Made by a program: the position numbers and the translations under genes | Assembly (NCBI RefSeq): GCF_000768315.1 | Contig: NZ_AQQX01000003.1 | Coordinates: forward strand, 124,001-188,000 | Length of the DNA: 64,000 nucleotides | Source of the DNA: Pseudooceanicola atlanticus | GTDB taxonomy: Bacteria > Pseudomonadota > Alphaproteobacteria > Rhodobacterales > Rhodobacteraceae | Direction: 5' to 3' | Part shown: one piece after another, positions 8,884-18,586 of the stretch | How positions within the stretch are numbered: position 1 is the stretch's first letter | How the letters are laid out: each line of letters opens with the position of its first letter | The notes under the pieces: generated by a model | What the model saw: only the letters and a program-made list of their open reading frames with translations | Told to the model about the DNA's origin: nothing | The model's database searches: none

Positions 8884-8988
8884 CCCGTCCCCGGATCAGC
8901 CGCTCTCCCTGTCGGACTTGCGTCCACGTTTATTGCTGCCTTTTGTCCCTCGTGACGCGCCCAAAGCGCGCCACGCTGTCGTTGCGGA

Positions 8989-10083
8989 TCACTCTGCGGC
9001 GATCTCTCCGTTGTCGATCTGCTCCTGTTCGATGGATTCGAACAGCGCCTTGAAGTTGCCTTCGCCGAACCCGTCATCGCCCTTGCGCTGGATGAATTCG
9101 AAGAAGATCGGCCCGATCACGGTCTTCGAGAAGATCTGAAGCAGGATCCGTGTCTCGCCACCGTCCAGCACACCTTCGCCGTCGATCAGGATGCCGTGCT
9201 TCTTCATCCGCTCGATCGGTTCCTCATGGCCGACGACACGGTCATGAGACATGGCGTAATAGGTCTCGGGCGGCGGCGGCATGTAGCGGATGCCCTTCTC
9301 CGCGATCTGGTCGGTCGCGTCGTAGATGTCACGCGCGCCCACGGCGATATGCTGAATGCCCTCGCCGTTGTACTTCTTCAGATAGGCCACGATCTGCCCG
9401 GTCTCGCCCCGGTCCTCGTTGATCGGGATCCGGATGCGCCCGCAGGGCGAGGTCAGCGCGCGGGAATACAGCCCCGTGAACTTGCCCTGGATGTCGAAGA
9501 AGCGGATTTCACGGAAGTTGAACAGGTCGCCGTAGAACCGGAACCAGGTATCCATGTTGCCCTTGTGCACGTTGTGGGTCAGGTGATCGAGGTAGTAGAA
9601 CCCCACGCCGCGCGGCTTGGACTGGGCCAGCCACTCGAATTCCTCGTTATAGGGCGAGGTCTCGTAATACTGGTCGATGAAGTAGATCAGCGATCCGCCG
9701 ATCCCCTTGATCGCGGGCACGTCCATCGTCTTGCCCGGCCCCTCGTAGGGTTCTGCCCCTTTGGCGACCGCGTGATCGAAGGCATGCTGCGCATCGACGA
9801 CGCGCCAGCCCATGGACGGCGCGCAGGGCCCGTGTTCCTCGATGAAGGCGGCGGCGTGGCTGCCCGGCTCGGCATTGATGATGTAGGTGATATCGCCCTG
9901 CTGCCACAGCTCGATATCCTTGGACTTGTGGCGGCCGACCAGCTCGTAGCCCATCTTGGCGAACAGATCGCGCAGCTCCTGCGGATCGGGATGGGCAAAC
10001 TCGACGAATTCGAACCCGTCGGTGCCGGCCGGGTTGTCTTCGGTGATGGTGGATTTCGGGGCGTCGTGAGGGAACGGACCCAT
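8989..10083 (-). CDS. hppD: 4-hydroxyphenylpyruvate dioxygenase
   Basis: A 364-residue non-heme Fe(II) enzyme converting 4-hydroxyphenylpyruvate to homogentisate in tyrosine degradation. Two VOC-type domains are visible. The C-terminal one supplies the facial triad: His near 167 (DHLTHNV), His near 245 (GIQHIAVGARD) and Glu near 325-330 (FFEFIQRKG), followed by the conserved gating helix GFGEGNFKALFESIE. The start at 10083 follows a perfect AGGAGGT. Further upstream reading is out of register with the family and would run over the divergent regulator. The Lrp-type gene at 10222 faces it across a 138-bp spacer holding an inverted repeat, so local control by that regulator is likely. Confidence 0.95.
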   Translation of the reverse strand: MGPFPHDAPKSTITEDNPAGTDGFEFVEFAHPDPQELRDLFAKMGYELVGRHKSKDIELWQQGDITYIINAEPGSHAAAFIEEHGPCAPSMGWRVVDAQHAFDHAVAKGAEPYEGPGKTMDVPAIKGIGGSLIYFIDQYYETSPYNEEFEWLAQSKPRGVGFYYLDHLTHNVHKGNMDTWFRFYGDLFNFREIRFFDIQGKFTGLYSRALTSPCGRIRIPINEDRGETGQIVAYLKKYNGEGIQHIAVGARDIYDATDQIAEKGIRYMPPPPETYYAMSHDRVVGHEEPIERMKKHGILIDGEGVLDGGETRILLQIFSKTVIGPIFFEFIQRKGDDGFGEGNFKALFESIEQEQIDNGEIAAE

Positions 10084-10126
10084 GGGAGACCTCCTGTTTG
10101 CGCGTGTTTGACGCAATCCTACGCTG

Positions 10127-10151
10127 TTTCGCGCCGGAAATCTGCGCGAAA
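10127..10151. promoter_or_regulatory. Inverted repeat between hppD and the Lrp-type regulator
   Basis: Arms TTTCGCGC and GCGCGAAA are exact complements separated by nine bases, in the middle of the divergent spacer. This is the expected place for an Lrp/AsnC-family site controlling both genes. The link to the regulator is inferred from position. Confidence 0.4.
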
Positions 10152-10221
10152 GCAGGGGATTCTTGCCCCGGAAATGCGGATGTTTTACAAACTTCGCGAC
10201 ACAGACGCGAGTTTTCCGCAC

Positions 10222-10689
10222 ATGCTGGATTCGACCGATCTGCGCCTGCTCACGGCGCTTCAGAAAGATGCCCACCTCACCGCGCAGGAGCTCGGAGAGC
10301 TGCTTAACCTGTCCCCCTCCCAGGCCGGTCGCCGCCGCCAGCGGCTCGAGGCGGAAGGCTATATCGAGGGGTATACCGCCCGGCTCAACCCGGATAATCT
10401 CGGTCTCGCCATCCAGGCATTCGTCCAGGTCCAGCTGGGCACGCACGGACCGGACCAGTCGCGTGAGTTTGCCGCCCTCGTCCAGGCCCGGCCCGAAATC
10501 ACCAGCGCCTGGACCCTCACCGGCGAGGCGGATTACCTGCTGCGCATCTATTGCACGGATCTGTCGGCCCTGCACCGGCTGATCCACGAAGTTCTGTTGT
10601 CGCATCCGACTGTCACGCGGGTGCAAAGCCAGATTGTTATGGACCAGTTCAAACAGGACGGGCCGCTGCCGACCCGTCACACCTCTTGA
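10222..10689 (+). CDS. Lrp/AsnC family transcriptional regulator
   Basis: A 155-residue regulator. The N-terminal winged HTH begins LDSTDLRLLTALQKDAHLT and has the recognition-helix region NLSPSQAGRRRQRLEAEGYI. The C-terminal RAM ligand-binding domain (about 68-148) includes FVQVQLG, AWTLTGEADYLLRI and HPTVTRVQSQIV. The Met at 10222 puts the first HTH helix at the family's normal position; in-frame ATGs at 10174 and 10180 are alternatives. It likely senses an amino acid such as tyrosine, or a breakdown product, and controls hppD. The antiporter gene follows 19 bases later. Confidence 0.88.
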   Translation: MLDSTDLRLLTALQKDAHLTAQELGELLNLSPSQAGRRRQRLEAEGYIEGYTARLNPDNLGLAIQAFVQVQLGTHGPDQSREFAALVQARPEITSAWTLTGEADYLLRIYCTDLSALHRLIHEVLLSHPTVTRVQSQIVMDQFKQDGPLPTRHTS

Positions 10690-10708
10690 CCGAAAGGACC
10701 GACCCCGA

Positions 10709-12580
10709 ATGGAAGGATTTCTCTACCAGGCTACCATCTACCTCGCCGCAGCCGTGATCGCCGTGCCGATCGCGGCGCGATTGGGGTTCGGCTCCGTCCT
10801 GGGCTATCTTTCCGCCGGTATCGTCATCGGCCCGATCCTCGGCCTCGTGGGCAGCGAAACCGCCGACCTGCAGCATTTCGCGGAATTCGGCGTGGTCATG
10901 ATGCTCTTCCTCATCGGGTTGGAGCTTGAACCCAAGGCGCTGTGGAACATGCGCCACCGCCTGCTGGGCCTGGGAGGGCTTCAGGTCGTGCTGACCACCG
11001 CCGCCGTCATGGCCGCCTTCATGGCCTTCGGCGAAACCTGGAACACCGCCCTGGCCGTCGGCATGATCCTGGCGCTGTCGTCGACCGCCATCGTGCTGCA
11101 GACCCTGTCGGAAAAGGGCCTGATCCAGACGCCCGGCGGCCGCTCCGCCTTCTCCGTGCTGCTGACGCAGGACATCGCGGTGATCCCGATGCTGGCCTTC
11201 CTGCCGCTGCTCGCCACCTCCGCCCCCCTGCGGTTCAGCGAGGACGGATCGCTCAACCGCCACCCGGTCGAAGACGCCCATCACACCATGTCGCTGGTCG
11301 AGGGCCTGCCCGGCTGGGGCGTCACCCTCGTCACCTTCGGCGCCGTCGCGGCGGTGATCCTGACGGGCATCTACCTCACCGCCCCGGTCTTCCGCTTCAT
11401 CCATGCCGCCCGGCTGCGCGAGATGTACACTGCCCTCGCCCTCGTCATCGTCGTCGGCATCGCCTTCCTGATGAACCTCGTCGGCCTGTCGCCGGCGCTC
11501 GGCACCTTCCTTGCGGGCGTGGTGCTGGCGAACTCCGAATTCCGGCACGAGCTGGAAAGCGATATCGAACCCTTCAAGGGCCTGCTCCTGGGACTCTTCT
11601 TCATCACCGTGGGCGCGGGCATCAATTTCGCCCTCTTCTTCCGCGAACCGCTTCTGATCCTCGGCCTCGCCTTCGGCCTGATCCTCGTGAAGGGCGCGAT
11701 CCTCTTCGCCATCGGCCGCGCGTTCAAGCTGCGCCGCCGCCGCCTGATGCTCTTCACCCTGTCGCTCTCCCAGGCGGGGGAGTTCGGCTTCGTCCTGCTC
11801 TCCTTCTCCGGCCAGCTCAACGTGCTGCCCCAGGTGCTGTCGGAACGGCTGCTGCTGGTCATCGCCCTGACCATGCTGATCACGCCGCTGCTTTTCCTGC
11901 TCTATGACTGGCTCAGCAAGAAGATGGGCGATTCCGGCGTCGCCCCGCGCGAACCCGACGAGATCGACGACGAGGGCGCGGTCATCATCGCCGGCATCGG
12001 CCGCTTCGGCCAGATCGTGAACCGGCTGGTGCAAAGCTCCGGCATCAAGACGGTCGTGCTCGACCATGACATGAAAACGATCGAGCTGATGCGCCGCTTC
12101 GGCTTCAAGGGCTATTTCGGCGACCCGACCCGCCCCGACATCCTGCGTGCCGCCGGGCTCGACAAGGCGCGCATCCTCGTCGCCGCCATGGACGATCCCG
12201 ACGCGGTGATCCGGCTGGTCAGCTATGCCCGCAAGCAGAAGCCCGGCATCCACATCATCGCCCGCGCCCGCGACCGCCGCCACGTCTACGCGCTCTACAA
12301 GGCCGGGGCCGATGACATCGTCCGCGAAACCTTCGACTCCTCTCTCAGGGCCGGGCGCTACGTGCTTGAAAATGCGGGCTTTACCGAATTCGAGGCCTCC
12401 CGCGCCGAAGACACGTTCTACCACCATGACCGCGAAACCGTCCGCGAACTGGCCGAGCTGTGGGATCCGAACATTCCCGCCGACAAGAACGAGGACTACA
12501 TCGCCCGCTCCAAGGAGCTGGAAAAAGATCTCGAGGCCGCCCTCCAGGCCCTGCTCGCCGAGGATGAAGAGGCCGCCTGA
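10709..12580 (+). CDS. Kef-type CPA2 monovalent cation:proton antiporter with RCK domain
   Basis: A 623-residue inner-membrane protein. Residues 1-400 form about 12-13 membrane segments of the Na_H_Exchanger/CPA2 type (GSVLGYLSAGIVIGP, VVMMLFLIGLELEP, ALSSTAIVLQTLSEKG, LSPALGTFLAGVVLANSEFR, SQAGEFGFVLL). A cytosolic RCK/TrkA-N domain follows (about 420-540: VIIAGIGRFGQIVNRLVQSSG, VVLDHD, FGDPTRPDILRAAG, ARARDRRHVYALYKAGAD), binding NAD(H) or related ligands. This architecture is KefB/KefC-like: potassium efflux in exchange for protons, gated by the nucleotide domain and often by glutathione adducts. No KefF/KefG partner is nearby. An AAAGGA-type ribosome site precedes the chosen start. Confidence 0.88.
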   Translation: MEGFLYQATIYLAAAVIAVPIAARLGFGSVLGYLSAGIVIGPILGLVGSETADLQHFAEFGVVMMLFLIGLELEPKALWNMRHRLLGLGGLQVVLTTAAVMAAFMAFGETWNTALAVGMILALSSTAIVLQTLSEKGLIQTPGGRSAFSVLLTQDIAVIPMLAFLPLLATSAPLRFSEDGSLNRHPVEDAHHTMSLVEGLPGWGVTLVTFGAVAAVILTGIYLTAPVFRFIHAARLREMYTALALVIVVGIAFLMNLVGLSPALGTFLAGVVLANSEFRHELESDIEPFKGLLLGLFFITVGAGINFALFFREPLLILGLAFGLILVKGAILFAIGRAFKLRRRRLMLFTLSLSQAGEFGFVLLSFSGQLNVLPQVLSERLLLVIALTMLITPLLFLLYDWLSKKMGDSGVAPREPDEIDDEGAVIIAGIGRFGQIVNRLVQSSGIKTVVLDHDMKTIELMRRFGFKGYFGDPTRPDILRAAGLDKARILVAAMDDPDAVIRLVSYARKQKPGIHIIARARDRRHVYALYKAGADDIVRETFDSSLRAGRYVLENAGFTEFEASRAEDTFYHHDRETVRELAELWDPNIPADKNEDYIARSKELEKDLEAALQALLAEDEEAA

Positions 12581-12597
12581 CCCGGTTCAAGACCGCC

Positions 12598-12771
12598 CCT
12601 TTCATCTGGCCGACAAATATCCCGGGAGGTCCGGAGGGCTGGCCCTCCGGCGCCCCCCATCCGCCACAGGCGCGAACGCCGCCACAAGGCCGGACATGGC
12701 CACGGGCGCCAACCGCCCGCGCCGGCGGCGCGGGCCATGGATCGTGTCGCCGCAGGCGGCTTTTGGATCAG
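12598..12771 (-). repeat. Composite 3'-UTR repeat, copy A (after cobT)
   Basis: Read in the sense of cobT, it has three parts. A proximal part starts TGATCCAAAAG and contains the small hairpin GCCGCCTGCGGC. A distal hairpin is the exact palindrome CCGGAGGGCTGGCCCTCCGG (12631-12650). A terminal box (12598-12626) reads TCCCGGGATATTTGTCGGCC followed by AGATGAAAG. The same three-part order occurs at 21870-21967 and 32002-32112. It lies between convergent kefB-like and cobT genes and probably acts as a transcript end for both. Confidence 0.7.
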
Positions 12772-12776
12772 GGGGA

Positions 12777-13787
12777 TCAGCCGGCGCTTACGCCCGCTTC
12801 GGCAAAGGTGGCCATGCCGGAATGACAGGCCACCGCGCCCTGCAGCACGCCGATGGCCAGCGCCGCGCCCGATCCTTCGCCCAGCCGCAGGCCCAGCGAC
12901 AGAAGCGGCGCCTTGCCCAGCCGCTCCAGCAGCGCGGGATGCGCGCCCTCGGCACTGACATGACCGGCCACGCAATGATCCAGCCCATCCGCAGCAACGG
13001 CCTGAAGGCAGGCGGCGGCGGAACAGCAGATGAACCCGTCCAGGATCACCGGAATACCCGCCACGCGCGCCCGCAGGATCGCCCCGGCCATGGCCGCGAT
13101 CTCGCGCCCGCCCAAGGCTCCCAGCAGGTCCAGCCCGTCGCCGCCGCCATGGCGCGCGACACCCGCCGCCACGACCTCGGCCTTGCGCGCCAGGCCCGCA
13201 TCGTCCACGCCGGTGCCGCGCCCGGCCCAATCCTCGGCCTTCCCGCCATACAGCGCATGGGCCAGCGCCGCCGCGGCGGTGGTGTTGCCGATCCCCATCT
13301 CGCCGGTGACCAGCAGGTCCGCGTTTTCGTCGACCGCGTCCCAGCCCGCCGACAGGGCCGCCAGCAGATCGTCCTCGCTCATCGCCGGGCCTTCGGTGAA
13401 ATCACCCGTGGGGCGGTCGAGATCGAGCGCGACCACGTCCATCCGTGCGCCAAACGTCTTGGCCAGCTGGTTGATCGCCGCGCCGCCGGCCTCGAAATTG
13501 GCTACCATCTGCACCGTCACCTCGGGCGGAAAGGCCGACACGCCGCGCGCCGCGACACCGTGATTGCCCGCAAAGATCACCACCTGTGGCGCCTCGATCC
13601 GCGGCCGTCCGTCGCCGCGCCAGCCCGCATACCAGGCCGCGACATCCTCCAACCGGCCAAGCGCCGCGGGGGGCTTGGTCAATTGGCCGTTGCGGTCGGC
13701 CGCATCGGCAATCGCCCCTGCATCGGGCCCCGGCAGGGCGCCCAGGATCTGGCGGTATTCGGCAAGAGTGGCAGGAGCCTTGGACAT
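12777..13787 (-). CDS. cobT: Nicotinate-nucleotide--dimethylbenzimidazole phosphoribosyltransferase
   Basis: A 336-residue cytosolic enzyme that makes alpha-ribazole phosphate for the lower ligand of cobalamin. Diagnostic segments are [51 protein letters not shown] and, near the C-terminus, [10 protein letters not shown], whose Glu corresponds to the catalytic base of the family. The start at 13787 follows CGGGGA. It is divergent from cobS with 65 bp between the starts, so the two nucleotide-loop assembly genes share one regulatory spacer. I see no cobalamin riboswitch there, and the spacer is too short for one. Confidence 0.93.
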   Translation of the reverse strand: MSKAPATLAEYRQILGALPGPDAGAIADAADRNGQLTKPPAALGRLEDVAAWYAGWRGDGRPRIEAPQVVIFAGNHGVAARGVSAFPPEVTVQMVANFEAGGAAINQLAKTFGARMDVVALDLDRPTGDFTEGPAMSEDDLLAALSAGWDAVDENADLLVTGEMGIGNTTAAAALAHALYGGKAEDWAGRGTGVDDAGLARKAEVVAAGVARHGGGDGLDLLGALGGREIAAMAGAILRARVAGIPVILDGFICCSAAACLQAVAADGLDHCVAGHVSAEGAHPALLERLGKAPLLSLGLRLGEGSGAALAIGVLQGAVACHSGMATFAEAGVSAG

Positions 13788-13852
13788 GTCATTCCCCGTT
13801 GAACTGAAGTCGTCCCCGGTGTCTAACGCATCGCGACGAAGGAGCAACCGAA

Positions 13853-14599
13853 ATGCCCACCTCCCTCCGCGACCGCACCGACGAAGCCCTCTCGGCCTTC
13901 GCCCTGCTGACCCGCCTGCCCCTGCCCGATCATACCGGGCGCGGCATCGCCTCCGCCTGGGCCTTTCCGCTCGTTGGGCTTGTCTGCGCGACGCTTGCGG
14001 GGCTGAGCGGCTGGCTCTGCCTCGCGCTTGGCCTGCCGGCGCCGCTGGCCGCCCTGGTGATCGTCGTCCTGCAGGTCATGATGACCGGCGCCCTGCACGA
14101 GGACGGCCTGGCCGACACCGCTGACGGGCTCTGGGGCGGCTGGACCCGCGAAAGACGGCTCGAGATCATGCGCGACAGCCGCGTCGGCAGCTACGGCATG
14201 ATCGCCATGATCCTGGCCTTGGCCGCCCGCACCGCCGCGCTGACCCTGCTGCTGGGCCAGGGAGTAGGCCCCACCTTCGCCGCGCTGATCGCCGCCGCGG
14301 TCCTCTCCCGCGCCACGATGCCCGCACTGATGGCGCTGCTGCCACCGGCGCGGCAGGACGGGCTGTCGCGATCGACCGGACGGCCCTCGCCCCGGCTCGC
14401 CACCCTGTCGGCGCTGATCGCCCTGATAATCGCCGTGCTCGCCATCGGCACCGCCCTGCCCGCCGCCGCGCTTGTCACCTTCCTCGCCGCCCTGGCCATC
14501 GCGCACATCGCGCAGCGCCGGATCGGCGGGCAGACCGGGGACATCCTCGGTGCGACCCAGCAGGTGACCGAGATCGCGGTGCTTTTCACCCTCGCCTGA
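13853..14599 (+). CDS. cobS: Adenosylcobinamide-GDP ribazoletransferase (cobalamin synthase)
   Basis: A 248-residue polytopic membrane enzyme joining adenosylcobinamide-GDP and alpha-ribazole to give adenosylcobalamin. The N-terminus has [10 protein letters not shown], the family's opening. The catalytic Asp-rich motif is [15 protein letters not shown] (about 83-97), followed by [14 protein letters not shown], and hydrophobic helices fill the rest. Its acceptor substrate depends on the product of divergent cobT. A good AAGGAG lies upstream of the start. Confidence 0.93.
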   Translation: MPTSLRDRTDEALSAFALLTRLPLPDHTGRGIASAWAFPLVGLVCATLAGLSGWLCLALGLPAPLAALVIVVLQVMMTGALHEDGLADTADGLWGGWTRERRLEIMRDSRVGSYGMIAMILALAARTAALTLLLGQGVGPTFAALIAAAVLSRATMPALMALLPPARQDGLSRSTGRPSPRLATLSALIALIIAVLAIGTALPAAALVTFLAALAIAHIAQRRIGGQTGDILGATQQVTEIAVLFTLA

Positions 14600-14755
14600 T
14601 CCGGCCCCGCCGCGACCCGGCGAAACGCCACCGCCGCGCCGGATTTCCGCTTGCACCGCGCCCCGCTTTCCAGTCCAAATCCGGCCAACAGACCGGGCGC
14701 GTCCCTTCCTGCAACCTCAGCGCCCCAAACCCGGCCCCAAACCCGAAGGACCCGC

Positions 14756-15694
14756 ATGCCCCGCAAGATCATCATCGACACCGATCCCGGCCAGGACGAC
14801 GCCGTCGCCATCCTGCTGGCCCTCGCCAGCCCCGAGGAGATCGAGGTTCTGGGCATCACCGCCGTCGCCGGCAACGTACCGCTGGCCCTGACGGCCAAGA
14901 ATGCCCGCATCATCTGCGAACTGGCCGGCAAGACCGACATCCCGGTCTTTGCCGGCTGCGACCGCCCGATGGGCCGGCCGCTGGTCACCGCCGAACACGT
15001 GCATGGCCAGACCGGGCTGAACGGCCCCAAGCTGCCCGATCCGGAGATGCCGCTGCAGGATCAGAACGGGGTCGATTTCATCATCGACACGCTGCGCGCC
15101 GAACCTGCCGGCACGGTCACGCTCTGCCCGCTGGGGCCGCTGACCAATATCGCCACCGCCTTTGAACGCGCCCCCGATATCGTTGAAAAGGTACAGGAAG
15201 TCGTCCTGATGGGCGGCGCCTATTTCGAGGTCGGCAACATCACCCCGGCGGCCGAGTTCAACATCTACGTGGACCCGCAGGCCGCCGATATCGTCTTCCG
15301 CTCGGGCGTGCCCATCGTGGTCATGTCGCTCGACGTCACCCACAAGGCGCTGGTCACCAAGCCCCGCAACGACGCCTTCCGCGCCCTGGGCACCCGGGTC
15401 GGCACCGCCGTCGCCGAGATGACGGATTTCTTCGAACGCTTCGACCGCGAGAAATACGGCTCCGAAGGCGCCCCCCTGCACGATCCCTGCGTCACCGCCT
15501 ACCTGATCCGGCCCGAACTGTTCACCGGCCGCCACATCAACGTCGAGATCGAAACGACGTCCGAGCTGACCATGGGCATGACCGTCGCCGATTGGTGGGG
15601 CGTGACCGACCGCGCGCCGAACGCGCTCTTCATGGGCACGATCGACGACCAGGGCTATTTCGACCTGCTGACGGAACGGCTGGGCCGGTTGTGA
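14756..15694 (+). CDS. Inosine/uridine-preferring nucleoside hydrolase
   Basis: A 312-residue enzyme that hydrolyses the N-glycosidic bond of nucleosides to base plus ribose. The calcium-binding N-terminus IIIDTDPGQDDAVAILLAL (about 5-23) is the family signature; the family usually has DxDxxxDD, matched here by DTDPGQDD. Later motifs include LCPLGPLTNIA, VVLMGGAYFEVGNITPAAEFNIYVDPQAA and the catalytic-site region PLHDPCVTAYL. The start at 14756 is set by this N-terminus and the GAAGGA before it. The stop overlaps the GTG start of the next gene, which implies translational coupling. Confidence 0.92.
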   Translation: MPRKIIIDTDPGQDDAVAILLALASPEEIEVLGITAVAGNVPLALTAKNARIICELAGKTDIPVFAGCDRPMGRPLVTAEHVHGQTGLNGPKLPDPEMPLQDQNGVDFIIDTLRAEPAGTVTLCPLGPLTNIATAFERAPDIVEKVQEVVLMGGAYFEVGNITPAAEFNIYVDPQAADIVFRSGVPIVVMSLDVTHKALVTKPRNDAFRALGTRVGTAVAEMTDFFERFDREKYGSEGAPLHDPCVTAYLIRPELFTGRHINVEIETTSELTMGMTVADWWGVTDRAPNALFMGTIDDQGYFDLLTERLGRL

Positions 15695-16140
15695 CCGCGC
15701 TTCACCTTGCCACGCCTGACGATCTGCCCCGGTTGGAGCCGCTGGTCGCAGCCTTCCACGCGGAACACCAGCTGACCACCGATCAGCCCTTCCGCGAGGC
15801 CGCGCTGCTGCCGCTGCTCGAAGGCTCGCCCCATGGGGCGATCTGGCTGATCGGGCCCGCCCGGTCGCCCATCGGCTACATCATCATCTGCTTCGGATGG
15901 TCGGTCGAGCTGGGCGGCATGGACGGGTTCGTCGACGAGATCTACATCCGCCCCGGCGTGCGGGGCCGCGGCATCGGGACGGAGGTTCTGTCGGCCCTGC
16001 CCAAGACGCTTGCTGGCAGCGGCCTGAAGGCGCTCCACCTCGAGGTCGACCGCGACGATACCGCCCCGCAGGAGCTCTACCGCCGCGCCGGGTTCGCACC
16101 CCGGCCGCGCTACATGCTGATGACGCGCAACTTCACCTGA
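15691..16140 (+). CDS. GNAT family N-acetyltransferase
   Basis: A 149-residue GNAT acyltransferase. The acetyl-CoA pyrophosphate loop is IRPGVRGRGIGTEVL (about 87-101, matching RxxGxG/A), preceded by GFVDEIYI (beta-4) and followed by LHLEVDRDDTAPQELYRRAGF (beta-5 and the Tyr-Arg helix), as expected. The acceptor is unknown. The start is a GTG whose last two bases begin the TGA of the nucleoside hydrolase, so the two genes are almost certainly co-transcribed and coupled; a link to nucleoside salvage is only suggested. Confidence 0.85.
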   Translation: MTALHLATPDDLPRLEPLVAAFHAEHQLTTDQPFREAALLPLLEGSPHGAIWLIGPARSPIGYIIICFGWSVELGGMDGFVDEIYIRPGVRGRGIGTEVLSALPKTLAGSGLKALHLEVDRDDTAPQELYRRAGFAPRPRYMLMTRNFT

Positions 16141-16233
16141 AGCCTCACTCCCACGGTTCCGCCTGCACGGCCCCGCCCGCAAACCATCGCGCCGGAACTG
16201 GACGTGAGCCGCGCGAATGCCTACCTCTGTGCC

Positions 16234-17646
16234 ATGACCCTGCATATCGCCTTCGACAATTCCTATGCCCGCCTGCCGGACGCCCTCTACACCCGTGTCG
16301 CACCGACCCCGGTCCAGGCGCCGCATCTGCTGGCCTATAACGACGCGCTCGCCGCCGAGCTTGGCCTCGACGTGGCCGAAGCCGACCGCGCCACGCTCTT
16401 TGCCGGCAACACCGTGCCCGAGGGCGCCGATCCGCTGGCGCAGGCCTATGCCGGGCACCAGTTCGGCGGCTTTTCCCCGTCCCTGGGCGATGGCCGCGCC
16501 GTCCTGCTGGGCGAGGTCATCGACCGCAATGGCCAACGCCGCGACATCCAGCTGAAAGGGTCGGGCCGCACCCCCTATTCCCGCGCCGGCGATGGCCGCG
16601 CCTGGATGGGGCCGGTGCTGCGCGAATATGTCATCAGCGAAGCGATGCATGCCCTTGGCATTCCCACTACCCGCGCCCTGGCGGCCGTCGCCACCGGCGA
16701 ACGTATCCAACGCGAAACCGGGCTGCCCGGGGCCGTGCTGACCCGCGTGGCCGGATCGCATCTGCGGGTCGGACATTTCGAATATTTCGCCGCACGCGGT
16801 GACACCGCCTCGCTCCGCGCGCTCTACGAATACGCGGTCGACCGGCATCATCCCGACGCGACCGACCCGCTCGATTTCCTGCGCGGCGTGATCGCGCGCC
16901 AGGCCGACCTGGTGACCCGCTGGATGGGGATCGGCTTCATCCATGGCGTGATGAACACCGACAACACCTCGATTTCCGGCGAAACCATCGATTACGGCCC
17001 CTGCGCCTTCATGGACAGCTATCACCCCGACACGGTCTACAGCTCCATCGACCAGTTCGGGCGCTATGCCTATTCGAACCAGCCGCAGGTCCTGCCCTGG
17101 AACATGGCCAAGCTCGCCTCGGCGCTGTTGCCGCTGATGCCCGACCCCGACGCCGCCATCGCCCCCTTCACCGAGGCCGTGCATGCCATGCCCGACCAGA
17201 TCGAGGCGAACTGGCTGCGCGTTTTCGGTGCCAAGATCGGGATCTCGGCCCCCGTGGCCGAGGACCGGGCGCTGATCAGCGACCTTCTGGCGCTGATGCA
17301 GGCGGGCAATTCCGATTTCACCAACACGTTCCGCGCCCTGCCAACCGACGAGGCCAAGGATCAGCTGGCCGATCGCGACGCCTTCCTCGACTGGGTCGAC
17401 CGCTGGCATGCCCGGCTTGAGGGCGAACCCGATGCCGCCGCGCTGATGAACCGCACGAACCCGGCCGTGATCCCTCGCAACCACCGCGTCGAACAGATGA
17501 TCTCTGCCGCGGTCGAAGGCGACATGGCCCCGTTCCATACGCTGACGCATGCGCTGGCGACGCCGTTCGAAATGCCCGCGGACACGACGCTGACCCGCCC
17601 TCCTGTAAAAGGCGAAGAGGTCACGGCAACCTTCTGTGGCACATAG
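16234..17646 (+). CDS. selO: SelO/YdiU family pseudokinase-fold protein AMPylator
   Basis: A 470-residue SelO/UPF0061 protein. Members transfer AMP to protein Ser, Thr or Tyr residues using an inverted ATP orientation and have been linked to redox stress. Diagnostic stretches are [98 protein letters not shown] and, at the end, [15 protein letters not shown]. The MNTDN segment supplies the catalytic-loop Asn and Asp. The start at 16234 is chosen by family N-terminus; a GTG at 16204 is possible. Eukaryotic orthologues have a C-terminal selenocysteine; here the end is a plain ATFCGT. Confidence 0.92.
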   Translation: MTLHIAFDNSYARLPDALYTRVAPTPVQAPHLLAYNDALAAELGLDVAEADRATLFAGNTVPEGADPLAQAYAGHQFGGFSPSLGDGRAVLLGEVIDRNGQRRDIQLKGSGRTPYSRAGDGRAWMGPVLREYVISEAMHALGIPTTRALAAVATGERIQRETGLPGAVLTRVAGSHLRVGHFEYFAARGDTASLRALYEYAVDRHHPDATDPLDFLRGVIARQADLVTRWMGIGFIHGVMNTDNTSISGETIDYGPCAFMDSYHPDTVYSSIDQFGRYAYSNQPQVLPWNMAKLASALLPLMPDPDAAIAPFTEAVHAMPDQIEANWLRVFGAKIGISAPVAEDRALISDLLALMQAGNSDFTNTFRALPTDEAKDQLADRDAFLDWVDRWHARLEGEPDAAALMNRTNPAVIPRNHRVEQMISAAVEGDMAPFHTLTHALATPFEMPADTTLTRPPVKGEEVTATFCGT

Positions 17647-17660
17647 GTTTTTTGGTTCTT

Positions 17661-17697
17661 TCATCCTGCCGGTTATCCCATACGGGCGGCAGGATGA
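17661..17697. terminator. Bidirectional hairpin between selO and the DMT gene
   Basis: Exact 11-bp arms TCATCCTGCCG and CGGCAGGATGA around a 15-base loop sit between the two convergent stop codons. A TTTTTTGG run lies just before the left arm. It probably ends both transcripts. Confidence 0.55.
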
Positions 17698-17700
17698 CCG

Positions 17701-18582
17701 CTAGCGCCGGTTGATCAGGAAGATGCCCAGCGACACCAGCGTCAGCGCGGCGATCACCGTCCAGCGCAGCGGTTCGCCCAGCAGCAGCCAGGCCAGAACG
17801 ACCGAAAAGACCGGCGTGAGGAAGGCAAAGCTTGCCACGTTCGAGGCCGGGTAGGTCTTCATCAGGTAAAACCACGCCAGGAACCCCAGGCTCGCCACCG
17901 CGACGATCTGGTAACCCATCAGCGCCCAGACCTCAGGCCCCACATCCCGCAGCACCGGGCCCATCAAAGGCGCCAGCCCTAGCAGGATCGGCGACGAGAT
18001 CACCAATTGCCACAATTGCTGGCTTTCCGGCGGTGCCTCGGACAGCGGGGTAATCCGCACCACCAGCGCGATCCCGGCCCAGCCAAAGGCCCCGCACAGC
18101 GCCAGAAGATCGCCCGCCAGGCTCGCCTCGCCCCCGGCGCGGTCGGCCAGCACGATGAAGACCCCGCCAAAGGCCAGCACCAGCCCCACGACCCGCTGCG
18201 GGCTAAGCCGTTCGCCGGGGATCAGGAAATGCGCCGCGAGGCTCAGATGCATCGGCATCGTGTAGAAAATGATCGAGGCCCGCGAGACCGTCGTCAGGTC
18301 CAGCGCCGTGAAAAGGCAAAGGAATTCAAAGGAAAAGAGCAGCCCCAGGATCACGCCCGGCCAGACCTGCGGGCGCAGCGGGCCAAAGCTCACGCCCCGC
18401 GCCATCGCCCAGATCCACACGACCAGCGCCGCACCCAGCGACCTCACGCCCGCCTGAAAGACGGGGGACAGGGCATCATTGGTCAGTTTGACGACGATCT
18501 GATTCCCCGCCAGCACGGCGGAGAAACAGACCAGACCTATGCCACCGGCCAGGTCGATACGGTCTTTTCTCATGGCGCGCAT
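17701..18582 (-). CDS. DMT superfamily (EamA) exporter
   Basis: A 293-residue integral membrane protein with ten predicted helices in two EamA repeats (GLVCFSAVLAGNQIVVKLTND at the start; LLALCGAFGWAGIALVVRI beginning the second half; FAFLTPVFSVVLAWLLLGEPL near the end). The family exports amino acids, purines or other metabolites; the substrate cannot be told. Three in-frame ATGs lie close together (18609, 18582, 18573); 18582 is chosen because GCAGGG precedes it at good distance. A 20-bp perfect palindrome lies directly upstream. Confidence 0.82.
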   Translation of the reverse strand: MRAMRKDRIDLAGGIGLVCFSAVLAGNQIVVKLTNDALSPVFQAGVRSLGAALVVWIWAMARGVSFGPLRPQVWPGVILGLLFSFEFLCLFTALDLTTVSRASIIFYTMPMHLSLAAHFLIPGERLSPQRVVGLVLAFGGVFIVLADRAGGEASLAGDLLALCGAFGWAGIALVVRITPLSEAPPESQQLWQLVISSPILLGLAPLMGPVLRDVGPEVWALMGYQIVAVASLGFLAWFYLMKTYPASNVASFAFLTPVFSVVLAWLLLGEPLRWTVIAALTLVSLGIFLINRR

Positions 18583-18586
18583 CAGG

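Noticed and set aside
8884-8988. Terminator between the large PilM/PilP-like gene and hppD
   Set aside because: Only a weak ACGCGC/GCGCGC pairing with no T-run; not strong enough to call.
10649-12427. 592-codon antisense frame over the Kef-type antiporter
   Set aside because: Repetitive Glu/Gln/His/Asp composition typical of the reverse of a membrane-protein gene; no motif and no ribosome site.
13788-13852. Cobalamin riboswitch between cobT and cobS
   Set aside because: Only 65 bp and no B12-box-like sequence; too short for the aptamer.
15655-17664. 669-codon antisense frame over the GNAT and selO genes
   Set aside because: Spans two well-supported genes; composition is a GC-rich shadow.
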